Shown here one piece after another: positions 24,238-33,130 of a DNA stretch of 40,129 bases. The notes under the pieces are model-generated. The model was not told the DNA's origin and did not search any database. It saw only the letters and a program-made list of their open reading frames with translations. Both the position numbers and the translations under genes were made by a program. The stretch is from Spirochaetales bacterium (GTDB lineage: Bacteria > Spirochaetota > Spirochaetia > Sphaerochaetales > Sphaerochaetaceae): the NCBI GenBank assembly GCA_028723145.1, contig JAQYFM010000119.1:1-40129 (forward strand). Direction: 5' to 3'. Within the stretch, counting starts at the first letter, position 1. The number at the start of each line of letters is the position of its first letter.

Positions 24238-25197
24238 ATGAATAATATTGTAGTTGCAGGAGGTGGTGTTTTTGGTACTTCGATATCAGAGCGCCTCGCA
24301 TGGAATAGTAATAACAATGTAGTAATTCACTCTGTAGAAGAGGATGTAGTTGAATCAATAAACACAGAGCATAAGAACAAAAAGTACTTCCCTACTCGTT
24401 TCTTAAATCGCTCATTAAAAGCTACAACAGACTACAAAGTATTTGAGGATGCTGATGAAATTTTCTTAGTAATTCCATCAAAAGCAATTGTACCTTTTTC
24501 AAAAGAGATAAAAAAATATATCACAAAAAAAGATCCTTTAGTAATAAACTTAGCAAAGGGAATGAGTGATGATGGTGCTTTTATCACAGAGAAAATCCCA
24601 TTTAATAGAACAGCTAGCATGAAGGGACCTTCATTTGCAATCGAAGTTTTAAATGGTTTTCCAACCGCATTCACATTTGGTGGTTCTCAAGTAGATTTCG
24701 ACCACGTTAAAAATGATTTATTTAAAAATACAGGTTTAACCCTCGACCATACAGATGATATTAGAGCTGTAGAGCTTGCATCAATATTAAAAAATATGTA
24801 TGCAATTGCGATTGGTCTTGTATCAGGAAGATATAATAGTCCTAACGTTGACTTCTTAGTATACACTAAGGCTGTTAATGAAATTAGAGAACTATTGAAG
24901 ATTTTCAATTGTGATGAAGAGGTTATTTTTAAATACTGTGGAATTGGAGACCTTGGTCTTACAGGTTTAAATGATCTTTCAAGAAATAGAACATTTGGTA
25001 TGCTAATTGGTAAAGGTTTTAGCCATGAAAATGGGGAAAGTGCTACTGTAATTGAAGGTTACAGAACAATAAAACTCTTTGGTGAAATGACAAAAGAAAA
25101 GCACCTAGAGGCAAAATTCCCATTAGTACAAGCACTTTATAGATTAATGTATCAAGGCTCAAGTCTTAATGACTACCTTATTACAGCACTCTCATAA
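24238..25197 (+). CDS. gpsA: Glycerol-3-phosphate dehydrogenase [NAD(P)+]
   Basis: Reduces dihydroxyacetone phosphate to sn-glycerol-3-phosphate for phospholipid synthesis. 319 residues. Rossmann motif GGGVFGTSIS near the start, then INLAKGM, MKGPSFAIEV, the active-site lysine in LKNMYAIAIGL, and GDLGLTG followed by SRNRTFG. Shine-Dalgarno AAAGGAA. It lies between the alpha-galactosidase and an RluA-type synthase, in the same direction. Confidence 0.94.
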   Translation: MNNIVVAGGGVFGTSISERLAWNSNNNVVIHSVEEDVVESINTEHKNKKYFPTRFLNRSLKATTDYKVFEDADEIFLVIPSKAIVPFSKEIKKYITKKDPLVINLAKGMSDDGAFITEKIPFNRTASMKGPSFAIEVLNGFPTAFTFGGSQVDFDHVKNDLFKNTGLTLDHTDDIRAVELASILKNMYAIAIGLVSGRYNSPNVDFLVYTKAVNEIRELLKIFNCDEEVIFKYCGIGDLGLTGLNDLSRNRTFGMLIGKGFSHENGESATVIEGYRTIKLFGEMTKEKHLEAKFPLVQALYRLMYQGSSLNDYLITALS

Positions 25198-25200
25198 GCT

Positions 25201-26472
25201 ATGGATTTCATTCTCCCTTTTTCTCAAGCAGAAACCCTTTTAAGAGAAGAGATAAAAAACATTAAAGAATGTGGTTATTTTGACTACAAGTCAAAAAACC
25301 CATCCTTTTCTATTTCTGATTATCTAGAAAATAAAGGCATTATGCTTGGCCTATTAATTGCAAGAACAAAAACAGAAGAAAGAGTTGTACTAAAAGCTTT
25401 TTCAGGAGCTTTGAGTTCTTCATATATTGTTGAAGGCTTTACACCTCCTTGTTTTTCAGTTAATGCATTTGAAGAAGTTGTTAGTGAGTATGACTCAAAG
25501 CTACATTGCTACACAGATCGAATAGAAATGGGAGAAGAGGATTTAATCCCAACTAGGAGATTGCTTTCAAATGAGTGCTTAGAAAAAATTAAAGAGCTCT
25601 ATACCTTCTACACTATAAATGGAAAGATTAAGTTTTCAGATATTAAAAACTTAAATTACACAACAGGTATGGGCGATTGCGCAACAATAAAGCTTCTTTC
25701 CTATTGTTTCAAAAAGGGATTTACACCAATTTCGCTTGCAGAAATATTTTTTGGTCATGATAGTGATACAAGAAAAGATGGTAATCTTTATCCTCCTTGT
25801 GATGAAAAGTGTAAACCTCTCATAAAGTATCTATTTAACATCGATTTACTATATAGCGATGATGATATTGCTATTATCAATAAGGATGCTGGGTTACTAT
25901 CAACTCCAGGAAGAGGAGAAGATAAATGGGATTCAGCATCAGTTAGGATTAAAGCACTTTTTCCTGATGCCCCAGAGCTTCCTTCTTGTCATCGTTTAGA
26001 TATGGATACATCAGGTATAATGGTATTTGCTAAAACAGAAAAAGCAAAAAGAGAAATTTCAATGCAATTTGAAAGTAGAAAAACTGAAAAGGTTTATGAA
26101 GCTCTCCTTAGAGGTGTTTTAACTAAAGAAAGTGGTACAATTAATCTCCCAATGCGTTTAGATGTCGATAATAGACCATACCAAATTGTAGATTTTGAAA
26201 AAGGTAAAAGCGCACTTACAGATTATAAGAGAGTAAGAATTGAAGTTTTAAATAATGAAAAGGTTAGTCGTGTTCTCTTCTATCCTCATACAGGAAGGAC
26301 CCATCAAATTAGAGTTCATGCAGCAAGTGGCCTCAATCTACCTATTGTTGGAGATAGACTTTATGGAGAGAGAAAAGAATTTGAAAGGCTATGCCTTCAT
26401 GCACGTTCCCTTAGCTTTTATCATCCAACTACTGGTGAAAAGCTTACATTCACCTCCAATCCTGAATTTTAA
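25201..26472 (+). CDS. RluA-family pseudouridine synthase with N-terminal extension
   Basis: Isomerises uridine to pseudouridine in RNA. 423 residues: an N-terminal domain of about 210 residues, then the RluA core with DDIAIINKDAGLLSTPG, catalytic D267 in HRLDMDTSG, KVYEALLRG and TGRTHQIRVHAA. The extension has GMGDCATIKLL (156-166) and YPPCDEKCKP (197-206), i.e. C160, C200 and C204, a layout I associate with a longer subgroup of RluA-like proteins. It starts 3 bases after gpsA and has no obvious Shine-Dalgarno, which suggests translational coupling. The target RNA is unknown. Confidence 0.88.
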   Translation: MDFILPFSQAETLLREEIKNIKECGYFDYKSKNPSFSISDYLENKGIMLGLLIARTKTEERVVLKAFSGALSSSYIVEGFTPPCFSVNAFEEVVSEYDSKLHCYTDRIEMGEEDLIPTRRLLSNECLEKIKELYTFYTINGKIKFSDIKNLNYTTGMGDCATIKLLSYCFKKGFTPISLAEIFFGHDSDTRKDGNLYPPCDEKCKPLIKYLFNIDLLYSDDDIAIINKDAGLLSTPGRGEDKWDSASVRIKALFPDAPELPSCHRLDMDTSGIMVFAKTEKAKREISMQFESRKTEKVYEALLRGVLTKESGTINLPMRLDVDNRPYQIVDFEKGKSALTDYKRVRIEVLNNEKVSRVLFYPHTGRTHQIRVHAASGLNLPIVGDRLYGERKEFERLCLHARSLSFYHPTTGEKLTFTSNPEF

Positions 26473-26495
26473 TATTCTATTCTAAAGTTTATAGT

Positions 26496-26537
26496 AAAAA
26501 AATGGGAATAATAGATTAGTATTAATTTATTATTCCC
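26496..26537 (-). terminator. Terminator of the coiled-coil/mltG/PHP operon
   Basis: Perfect 10-base-pair stem GGGAATAATA (26504-26513) and TATTATTCCC (26528-26537). On the minus strand it is followed by a seven-T run (26496-26502), so it ends the PHP gene transcript. It could also stop read-through from the plus-strand RluA gene, but it has no T run on that side. Confidence 0.82.
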
Positions 26538-26543
26538 TAGTAC

Positions 26544-27347
26544 TTAGCATTCAAAAGTAAGATTATTCTTATCCAAACAAGGATATACCCAATTTAAGGA
26601 AAAATCCTTTACATATTCTTTTATTAGTCTTAGGCTCAATTCAATTGAGTTTGGAGAATGGCTATCTGTATTTCTTACAGTTGGAGCCTTTTGATCTTCT
26701 ACCATGTGCCAAAATTCATCACAAGGATATTGGTAGTGTCCATTTACCTTTTTCTTTAGCATTCCATTTCCATTAATTTCAAGAGGAATGTTTTTCTCTT
26801 TTGAAAGCGCGATAATATCTTTTATTACCGCTAAGCTTTCATCCTTATTACCTTGATAAGCTGATAAAAATAAATCAGGATGAGCAACAAATGAAAAGAG
26901 GTTACTTTCCATTGCTTCAATCACAGTTTTCGCATATTGCTTTAAACCATATTCATCCATAGGATTTGTAAATATCGATGAATATCTTCCATCTTTGTCT
27001 TTAATAAAATGTGTTCCAGTAATTAGATAATTAACACGCTTTGAATCTAGTAAATCACGATAGTAGTTATAGTATTCCCTACTGTAATCACATTCATAGG
27101 CGAGTAAGACCTTAAGATTTTGATATTTTGCATCCATTTCTAAAGCATCTTTTTCATATATAGTCATCATCGAATTATCCATTCTTGAAGACTGAAATCT
27201 TCTATCTGGAAGTGGGAGGTGCTCAGAAAAGCCAAGTAGTTCTAGATTTTGACTGATTGCAGCAATACAATATTCATCAAGCGTACCAGAACCATGCCCA
27301 CAATAGAAAGAATGGGTATGAAGATTATAAGCTGTGTACTTTTTCAT
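26544..27347 (-). CDS. PHP-domain phosphatase, histidinol-phosphatase (HisK) type
   Basis: Metal-dependent phosphatase of the PHP family, 267 residues. Ligand motifs occur in order: HTH at 10-12, H18, SEH at 41-43, E86 in YECDYS, H114 in TGTHF, H157 in AHPDLF, and D229 and H231 in TDSHSP. This is the layout of histidinol-phosphate phosphatases such as HisK of Bacillus. No other histidine gene is nearby, so another phosphate ester is possible. The start overlaps the end of mltG by 23 bases and the nearest Shine-Dalgarno-like GAGGAA is far upstream, so coupling to mltG is likely. Confidence 0.8.
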   Translation of the reverse strand: MKKYTAYNLHTHSFYCGHGSGTLDEYCIAAISQNLELLGFSEHLPLPDRRFQSSRMDNSMMTIYEKDALEMDAKYQNLKVLLAYECDYSREYYNYYRDLLDSKRVNYLITGTHFIKDKDGRYSSIFTNPMDEYGLKQYAKTVIEAMESNLFSFVAHPDLFLSAYQGNKDESLAVIKDIIALSKEKNIPLEINGNGMLKKKVNGHYQYPCDEFWHMVEDQKAPTVRNTDSHSPNSIELSLRLIKEYVKDFSLNWVYPCLDKNNLTFEC

Positions 27348-28773
27348 AGGTTTTTAAGTGTTCCTCGTAACTCTGAGAAGTATATAACTTGCCCTCTTTA
27401 TCATGCAAGTAATAAAGATCACTAATTTTTGAAGGAAAAAGGACTGCAAGTATTGCCTCCTCTGATGGACAACCTATTCCAGTTGGAGGAAGTCCTGCCT
27501 TTCTTCTAGTGTTATACGGAGTGTCTTTTTCATATATACTTTGACTAATAACATCACTCCAGTTATTAAGTTCATAGCGAGTAGTAGCATCAATTCCAAG
27601 TGGCATATTTTGTCTATACCTATTTAATATTATTGCAGCAATATCACTCATTTGCGTATTATCTTGAGTTTCACGATTGATAATTGAGGCAATTTTTACA
27701 ATTTCATTTACACTTAAACCACTGTTTACAACTTGTTCAGGATAGTTTTTTAATATTTCAAAAAGAGCGTTATTCATCTCTTCAAGTAAATCTATTGAGG
27801 AAATAAATTTATATTCACCAGAGAGAAAATATCCTTCAGAAAATGATAGTCCATTTGCTTTACTAAAACTTTCAGCTGCTTTTAAAAACTCTCCCGCCTT
27901 AATTAAATCTCTATTTGAGAGTGCAAGATCGATATCATTTAAAGTATAGCCTGGGTATATTAATACACTATCATTCACCTTTTTTGTAGTAATTAGTTTA
28001 GCAACTTCCTCTTCATTAAAAGTTGAATTAATAAGGTATTCACCAGTTCTAATACTACTAGCTAGATTATTTTGATTTACATAAGTCAAAAACAAATCCT
28101 TTTGCAAAAAAGATGGTAAAATTGAGGCAACTTGAGAAGCACTCATTCCAGATTTTATTGTTAGTTTTACACTTAAATCCTCATTAGTTGCCAAATAAAT
28201 ATTACCATTTTCAATTTGCTTTGGCTTATTTATTCTCTTCTTAACTAAGAGTGCAATTGTTAAGATTAATAAAATAATTATTAATAGTATTACAAGATAT
28301 ATTAGGGTATTACTTTTTTCCTTTTTTACAGGGAGAGTTATTTCCTTTTGGACATTCTCTTCTTTCTTGGGAGTATTTTTCTTAACACTCTCCATTAAAG
28401 ATGTTATTTCACTTCTTGTTTCCTTTCCCTTTTCTTCTTTAGATTTTTCAACATTTTTCTTAACATCCTTAGGATTTAAATAAGCAAGCCTTTCTTCTCT
28501 AGTCATATTTGCAAGAGATGGATTGTTCTTTGGAAGTTCTTGTTTATCAAAAACAAGATTAACTTTTGCTTTCTTGCTAGTTATTTCTTTCTTTTCTTGT
28601 GTACTATTAACTTTCTTTTTAACTTCCCCTTCACTCTTCTTAGGAGTAGAAGTTGATTTCTTAGGAGTAGTAGTTTTTTTTACCTTTTCCTCAGTTTGAG
28701 TATTATTCTTACTACTACTTCCTCTCTTTGTAGGGGCACTTTTAGCTGGTACTTTAAATTTATTATCACTCAT
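27325..28773 (-). CDS. mltG: Endolytic transglycosylase MltG
   Basis: Inner-membrane lytic transglycosylase that cuts nascent peptidoglycan. 482 residues: a cytoplasmic N-terminus of about 155 residues very rich in Lys, Thr and Ser, one membrane helix (about 156-177), a LysM-like part, and the YceG domain with catalytic E368 in ASIINRETQ, MPLGIDATTRYEL, YNTRRKAGLPPTGIGCPS and YYLHDKEG. The charged cytoplasmic arm is much longer than in E. coli MltG and could bind partners. It overlaps the coiled-coil gene by 8 bases (AGGTGG precedes the ATG). Confidence 0.92.
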   Translation of the reverse strand: MSDNKFKVPAKSAPTKRGSSSKNNTQTEEKVKKTTTPKKSTSTPKKSEGEVKKKVNSTQEKKEITSKKAKVNLVFDKQELPKNNPSLANMTREERLAYLNPKDVKKNVEKSKEEKGKETRSEITSLMESVKKNTPKKEENVQKEITLPVKKEKSNTLIYLVILLIIILLILTIALLVKKRINKPKQIENGNIYLATNEDLSVKLTIKSGMSASQVASILPSFLQKDLFLTYVNQNNLASSIRTGEYLINSTFNEEEVAKLITTKKVNDSVLIYPGYTLNDIDLALSNRDLIKAGEFLKAAESFSKANGLSFSEGYFLSGEYKFISSIDLLEEMNNALFEILKNYPEQVVNSGLSVNEIVKIASIINRETQDNTQMSDIAAIILNRYRQNMPLGIDATTRYELNNWSDVISQSIYEKDTPYNTRRKAGLPPTGIGCPSEEAILAVLFPSKISDLYYLHDKEGKLYTSQSYEEHLKTYEKVHSL

Positions 28774-29809
28774 CTAAACCACCTAGCTTTTTAATTTTTT
28801 GCCTTAAATTTATATTTTCTTTTTCAATATCACTAATTTGATCATTTATTCTAGCAATTTCCTTTTTAAGAGATGAAATTTTCTTTTCATTTTCATGGAT
28901 AATTGCAGAGTAATCATCTAAGACAAGCATTGAACGACACTTTTTAATGTACTCAGTTTGCGAATCAATATAGCGTTGGGTTTGAAGCATTTGAGTCATT
29001 AAATCAAGTAATTGATCTTGAGTTGATGCATTAATCCATTTTGATCCATTATCAAATAAAAATAATCCATAGCTGATACAAGCCTCTTCATAACTACTCT
29101 CAGCGTCCTTTAAACTTTCCTCTAAGATAGTTATGCTATCATCTTGATAGTTACTCATTAGGTTATCAACTTGGTTTTGTCTACTCTTTAATCGCTTTTT
29201 AATTATTTCTCTCTTCTTCGAAAGCTTTTGATATTCATTTATTAAATCCTCACTTCGAGGACTTTTAATTGTCTTTAAAAGCTTATTCGAGTCAAGTAAA
29301 TTAAAGAGACTAATAAAAGTATTATCTTGTTTTTTGATGTATTGAGAATACTTTACCTTTGCAATTGTTTTAGAAAAGATGCTTTCAGAATTACGATTTT
29401 GTGAAATAGTTTTATACTTTTCAACTTCTCCTTTAAATAGCTCTTTAAGCCTTTGGTCAGCATCTTCAGCTTGAGAGCGTTCAAAGGCAATAGCACCTAA
29501 TGTTTTTTTTAGTTCTCTTATTTTTTTCTCAATTTCATCTAAGCGTTTTTTTAAGTCTCCAACTTGCAGCTTAGAGTCTTCAAGTGTAGTGCTATCACTT
29601 TTAGAATTATTTAATGACTCTACTAAAGCATTCTTATCCTTTAATGCTTCTTCAACTGCACTCTTTAATGAAGGTGCAATTACTATATCAGAGCCTGTAC
29701 CATTTTTCATAACTTCATCACAAAGCTGAAAGGCAAATGTCCTCAAATCTTGGTATGACGACTCTATTTGTTTTTCTGCTAATTGGATTTCATTAAGAAA
29801 GTTCTGCAT
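28766..29809 (-). CDS. Coiled-coil protein of unknown function upstream of mltG
   Basis: 347 residues, mostly long heptad-type helices (for example LKKRLDEIEKKIRELKK near 85-101 and the C-terminal ISSLKKEIARINDQISDIEKEN), no signal peptide and no membrane segment. I do not recognise the family. As first gene of an operon with mltG it may be a cytoplasmic partner in wall synthesis or division, which is inference from position only. The ATG lies 8 bases after a perfect -10 box and has no Shine-Dalgarno, so a leaderless mRNA is likely. Confidence 0.65.
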   Translation of the reverse strand: MQNFLNEIQLAEKQIESSYQDLRTFAFQLCDEVMKNGTGSDIVIAPSLKSAVEEALKDKNALVESLNNSKSDSTTLEDSKLQVGDLKKRLDEIEKKIRELKKTLGAIAFERSQAEDADQRLKELFKGEVEKYKTISQNRNSESIFSKTIAKVKYSQYIKKQDNTFISLFNLLDSNKLLKTIKSPRSEDLINEYQKLSKKREIIKKRLKSRQNQVDNLMSNYQDDSITILEESLKDAESSYEEACISYGLFLFDNGSKWINASTQDQLLDLMTQMLQTQRYIDSQTEYIKKCRSMLVLDDYSAIIHENEKKISSLKKEIARINDQISDIEKENINLRQKIKKLGGLDE

Positions 29810-29817
29810 ATTTTGGG

Positions 29818-29847
29818 ATTATAACGCATAATAAGCCACTGGGGCAA
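29818..29847 (-). promoter_or_regulatory. Promoter of the coiled-coil/mltG operon, probably leaderless
   Basis: Minus strand TTGCCC (29842-29847), 18-base spacer, TATAAT (29818-29823), then 8 bases to the ATG at 29809. No Shine-Dalgarno precedes the ATG. Confidence 0.6.
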
Positions 29848-29932
29848 TTATTCTCAAATTGACAAAATACATTGATACAAAGTATTCTAACAGAGGCATT
29901 TTGCCCGGTATGATTGCAACATATTTTATTTT

Positions 29933-29961
29933 TTGACAATCCGCTTCCTGATATTTAAAAA
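29933..29961 (+). promoter_or_regulatory. Candidate promoter of the DbpA-domain gene
   Basis: TTGACA (29933-29938), 17-base spacer, TAAAAA (29956-29961), with about 30 bases of leader carrying TAGGAG before the ATG at 29997. Confidence 0.55.
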
Positions 29962-29996
29962 CAAATTTAGCCACATTATTATGTAGGAGTTTTAAA

Positions 29997-30635
29997 ATGG
30001 AAAAAGAGATGGAGTTGGATCTTGATAGCCTTGCAGAGAAAATAAAGGATATTGTTAACAGCATCAAGATTGACAGCAACCCGGAAGAGCTCGACATGCT
30101 CAAAAAGCTTATTAAGAAAAATGTTCCTTTCACTTTAAGAGGTTATTTCTCTGCTTACCTTCTTAGAGAACTAACAAGAAAAAATGTTAAAAAGGAAAAA
30201 TTTGCTAGAAAAGAAGTAAGAAAGAGCGCACCTGCTCCAATTAGAGAAGTAGAAAAGAAAGCTGAAAAAATTGTTTCTACTGTTTCTCCAGTGGAAGAAC
30301 ATAGTAAAGTCGAGAAACCTAGACAGGTAAAGGTTGTACCAGAAGGTGCAAAGACTCTTTATATTAACCTTGGTAAGATGGGTAGAATCTATGCAAAGGA
30401 TCTTGTAGAGCTTCTCTGCGAAGATACAGGTATTACCAAAGATGATATTTACATGGTAAGGGTTCATGATAAATATTCATTTGTTTCAATGAGTGAAGAA
30501 AATTGTAATATTGCTATTAACAAGCTTCTTGGAAAGGTTATCAAGGGTAGAACAGTTCAGATTAACATCTCAAATAGAGAAAAAAGAGAGGATAGAAAAA
30601 CTGAAGAAGCTTCCCCTGAGAAGGTAGAGGCATAA
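29997..30635 (+). CDS. DbpA RNA-binding-domain protein
   Basis: 212-residue cytoplasmic protein. Residues about 118-195 (KTLYINLGKMGRIYAKDLVELL, then VRVHDKYSFVSM and GRTVQINIS) match the RRM-like domain found at the C-terminus of the DbpA helicase, here without a helicase. The N-terminal 70 residues are helical and the middle is Lys/Glu-rich and probably disordered; the C-terminus is charged too. AGGAG precedes the ATG. The stop overlaps the next start (TAATG). Probably an RNA-binding accessory protein; target unknown. Confidence 0.8.
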   Translation: MEKEMELDLDSLAEKIKDIVNSIKIDSNPEELDMLKKLIKKNVPFTLRGYFSAYLLRELTRKNVKKEKFARKEVRKSAPAPIREVEKKAEKIVSTVSPVEEHSKVEKPRQVKVVPEGAKTLYINLGKMGRIYAKDLVELLCEDTGITKDDIYMVRVHDKYSFVSMSEENCNIAINKLLGKVIKGRTVQINISNREKREDRKTEEASPEKVEA

Positions 30636-31279
30636 TGATTATTACCCCACTCTCTGTAGGAGCTTTTGCAACTAATTGTTACATTGTAGAAGATAATTCA
30701 TCTGTTACATTAATCGATGCTCCTCCTACAGAAAGTAGTAAAATTGTTAATTTTCTTAAAGCTAAAAATTTAAACCTAGACTTAATTATCTTAACACATG
30801 GTCACTTTGACCATGTGCTTAATTTAAGAGAATTAAAAGATGATTTTCCAAATGTAAAAATTGCTATTTCAAAAGCTGATTCACCATATTTAACAGATGG
30901 AGGCGAACTTATAAAACAGGATATAAGCTTTTTTGATAGTGGATTATTTTACAACAAAATGATGTCCTATTTACCTCTTCCAAGTCCAGATATTCTCTTA
31001 AATGACCAAGATAAGATATCATCATTTGAAGTGCTATCTACTCCGGGGCATACCCCGGGGTCAATTTGTCTTCTAAATAGAGAGGAAAAAATTCTCTTCT
31101 CCGGTGATACACTTTTTAAAGCAAGTATTGGAAGAACAGATTTACAAAATGGTAACTTTACTCAAATTATTTCTTCTTTACAGAAATTAAAAAAACTTGA
31201 TGAAGACATTTTAGTTTTACCGGGTCATGGTCCTAGTACTACAATAGGTTTTGAAAAGAAGAATAATTCATATCTTTAA
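30635..31279 (+). CDS. MBL-fold hydrolase (glyoxalase II-like)
   Basis: 214-residue metallo-beta-lactamase-fold hydrolase. Metal ligands are H55, H57, D59 and H60 in THGHFDH, H139 in TPGHTPGS, D158 in FSGDTLF and H198 in LPGHGP. This is the short YcbL/glyoxalase II-like group that lacks the C-terminal substrate domain of true GloB, so a thioester hydrolase is likely but the substrate is open. Translationally coupled to the DbpA-domain gene by TAATG. Confidence 0.88.
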   Translation: MIITPLSVGAFATNCYIVEDNSSVTLIDAPPTESSKIVNFLKAKNLNLDLIILTHGHFDHVLNLRELKDDFPNVKIAISKADSPYLTDGGELIKQDISFFDSGLFYNKMMSYLPLPSPDILLNDQDKISSFEVLSTPGHTPGSICLLNREEKILFSGDTLFKASIGRTDLQNGNFTQIISSLQKLKKLDEDILVLPGHGPSTTIGFEKKNNSYL

Positions 31280-31282
31280 AAC

Positions 31283-31308
31283 AAAAGAGCACCTTTTGGT
31301 GCCCTTTT
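31283..31308 (-). terminator. Bidirectional terminator between MBL gene and dksA
   Basis: Hairpin AAAAGAGCACC TTTT GGTGCCCTTTT (31283-31308) with one A/C mismatch. On the minus strand it reads into CTTTTGTTTTAAAG, a better tail than on the plus strand. It lies between the two convergent stops. Confidence 0.7.
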
Positions 31309-31315
31309 GAAATAA

Positions 31316-31669
31316 TCAGCGAGATCTCTTTTCTTCTGCTGTTTTGCAATCGATACAAAGTACTGCAGAAGGCATAGCTCTTAACCTATCTTCTGGAATC
31401 TTTTTTCCACACTTTAGACAAATTCCATAACGATTTTCACTGATACGCTTTAAAGCGTTCTCAATAGAAGTAAGTCTTTTTGCATCCATAGCATTAAGTG
31501 CTTCCATCTTCTTGAATGCACCTTCATCACTTGCTAAATCGACACTATCACCTCTACCTGTTGTAGCTTCAGTCTTAAACTTATCGTTATCACCTTGCAT
31601 TTTAGCAATAAGAGAAGCCCTTTCTTGAAGCAATAATTCTTTCATCTCTTGAGTAAAATCACTAGCCAT
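31316..31669 (-). CDS. dksA: DksA/TraR-type transcription regulator
   Basis: 117-residue protein that acts in the RNA polymerase secondary channel. The coiled-coil tip has DSVDLA (41-46), which fits the D-x-x-D-x-A tip of active DksA, and the C4 zinc finger is C84, C87, C105 and C108. It is shorter than E. coli DksA (151), as in many spirochaetes. Ideal Shine-Dalgarno AGGAGG and a strong own promoter; single gene with a terminator after it. Confidence 0.88.
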   Translation of the reverse strand: MASDFTQEMKELLLQERASLIAKMQGDNDKFKTEATTGRGDSVDLASDEGAFKKMEALNAMDAKRLTSIENALKRISENRYGICLKCGKKIPEDRLRAMPSAVLCIDCKTAEEKRSR

Positions 31670-31701
31670 ATTACACCTCCTAAAGAGATAAACCTAAAGT
31701 G

Positions 31702-31729
31702 AATATAACTGATTTTTTTACATTGTCAA
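31702..31729 (-). promoter_or_regulatory. dksA: Promoter of dksA
   Basis: Minus strand TTGACA (31724-31729), 16-base spacer, TATATT (31702-31707), leader of about 25 bases with AGGAGG. Confidence 0.7.
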
Positions 31730-31909
31730 GCTTTTTCTGCTTTAAATTATTTTTGTTACATTTTTTTAGTTATCGTCAATATATTTAATATATTTCTTTA
31801 TTATATTTATAATTAATTATAATTTATTATAAAATATATTGTTTTTGTTTTTCTATCATTTTCCAAGTTATTTCCTTGTATATCCATAAAATAAATTTTT
31901 GTATCTCTG

Positions 31910-31938
31910 TTGACTATTAACATTTGATAGTGTAAATT
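31910..31938 (+). promoter_or_regulatory. metK: Promoter of metK
   Basis: TTGACT (31910-31915), 17-base spacer, TAAATT (31933-31938), about 50-base leader ending in AGGAG before the ATG at 31997. Confidence 0.6.
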
Positions 31939-31996
31939 AGTCCCTGCAATAAATGGACCAGAAGCATTTAGAGCAAAAAAATTATAGGAGCACATT

Positions 31997-33130
31997 ATGA
32001 AGAGACTATTTTCTTCGGAGTCCGTTACAGCAGGACATCCAGACAAAGTGTGCGACCAGATTTCTGATGCACTTCTGGACGCACTTCTTTCTCAAGACCC
32101 AAATTCAAGAGCCGCAATTGAAACTACAGCATGTACTGAGTTTGTGCATGTAATGGGTGAAATAACTACAAAAGCAAGTGTTAATTATGAACAAATCGTA
32201 AGGGACACTATTAAAAAAATAGGTTATACAAAGCCTGAGTATAAATTTACAGATCAGACAAATGTAATTATCACACTTAATACACAGAGTCCTGATATCG
32301 CAATGGGTGTTGATAATGAAGGTGCAGGTGACCAAGGAATGATGTTTGGTTATGCAACCGATGAAACTGATGAATTTCTTCCACTCGCTTTTTCACTTGC
32401 ACATAAATTAACATCTAGACTAACTGAAGTAAGAGAAAAAAATATTTTATCATATTTAAGACCAGACGGAAAATCTCAAGTAACAGTTGAATATGATGAT
32501 AATGGTACAGTAAAAAGAGTTGATACAGTTGTTTTATCTGCTCAACATGATGAAGATGTAGAAATTGAAAGACTAAGAAGTGATTTACTTAAGCATGTTA
32601 TTAAATATACTATCCCAGCTGATTTATTAGATGACGATACAAAGTATTTTATTAACCCAACAGGACGCTTTGTATTAGGAGGCCCTGCTGCAGATACAGG
32701 TCTTACTGGTAGAAAGATTATTGCAGACACATATGGTGGATATGCTCATCATGGTGGTGGTGCATTCTCTGGTAAGGATGCAACTAAGGTAGATAGAAGC
32801 GCCGCATATGCAGCAAGAAACATTGCAAAAACAATTGTAATGGCAAAAAAAGCAAAGGAATGTGAGATTCAATTAGCTTACGCAATTGGTGTTAAGGAGC
32901 CTGTATCTATTTATATTAATACATATAATACCGGAACTCTTCCTGATGAATGCTTACTTAATTGGATTAATAAGCACTATGATCTTTCTCCAAAAGGTAT
33001 TATAAAGGCTTATAATCTTACAAAGCCTCAATACTCTATACTCTCTGAAACAGGACACTTTAGAAACCCTAATTCCACATGGGAAGAAATAAACATGGAA
33101 GCCTTAAATGACCTTATACAAATGGGTTAA
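31997..33130 (+). CDS. metK: S-adenosylmethionine synthetase
   Basis: Makes SAM from methionine and ATP. 377 residues with the family motifs SVTAGHPDKVCDQISDALLD (ATP/metal site, H14 and D16), GAGDQGMMFGYA, GGPAADTGLTGRKIIADTYGG and GGGAFSGKDATKVDRSAAY. Length is normal. The 3' end overlaps the convergent ecfT gene by 17 bases. It faces the operon that includes a SAM-cleaving enzyme. Confidence 0.97.
   Translation: MKRLFSSESVTAGHPDKVCDQISDALLDALLSQDPNSRAAIETTACTEFVHVMGEITTKASVNYEQIVRDTIKKIGYTKPEYKFTDQTNVIITLNTQSPDIAMGVDNEGAGDQGMMFGYATDETDEFLPLAFSLAHKLTSRLTEVREKNILSYLRPDGKSQVTVEYDDNGTVKRVDTVVLSAQHDEDVEIERLRSDLLKHVIKYTIPADLLDDDTKYFINPTGRFVLGGPAADTGLTGRKIIADTYGGYAHHGGGAFSGKDATKVDRSAAYAARNIAKTIVMAKKAKECEIQLAYAIGVKEPVSIYINTYNTGTLPDECLLNWINKHYDLSPKGIIKAYNLTKPQYSILSETGHFRNPNSTWEEINMEALNDLIQMG

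Larger units (their letters stand above)
31670..31996. other. AT-rich intergenic region between dksA and metK
   Basis: 327 bases with divergent promoters for dksA and metK at its ends. The middle (about 31740-31860) is almost pure A/T with TAATTAATTATAATTTATTA-like runs and may be a curved or UP-element region. I looked for a SAM-type riboswitch ahead of metK and found none; the metK leader is only about 50 bases. Confidence 0.6.

Noticed and set aside
31670..31996. SAM riboswitch in front of metK
   Set aside because: The leader after the predicted promoter is only about 50 bases and lacks any SAM-riboswitch core or terminator.
31813..32046. 77-residue minus-strand frame over the metK start
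   Set aside because: AT-rich intergenic frame running antisense into metK, with no start signal.
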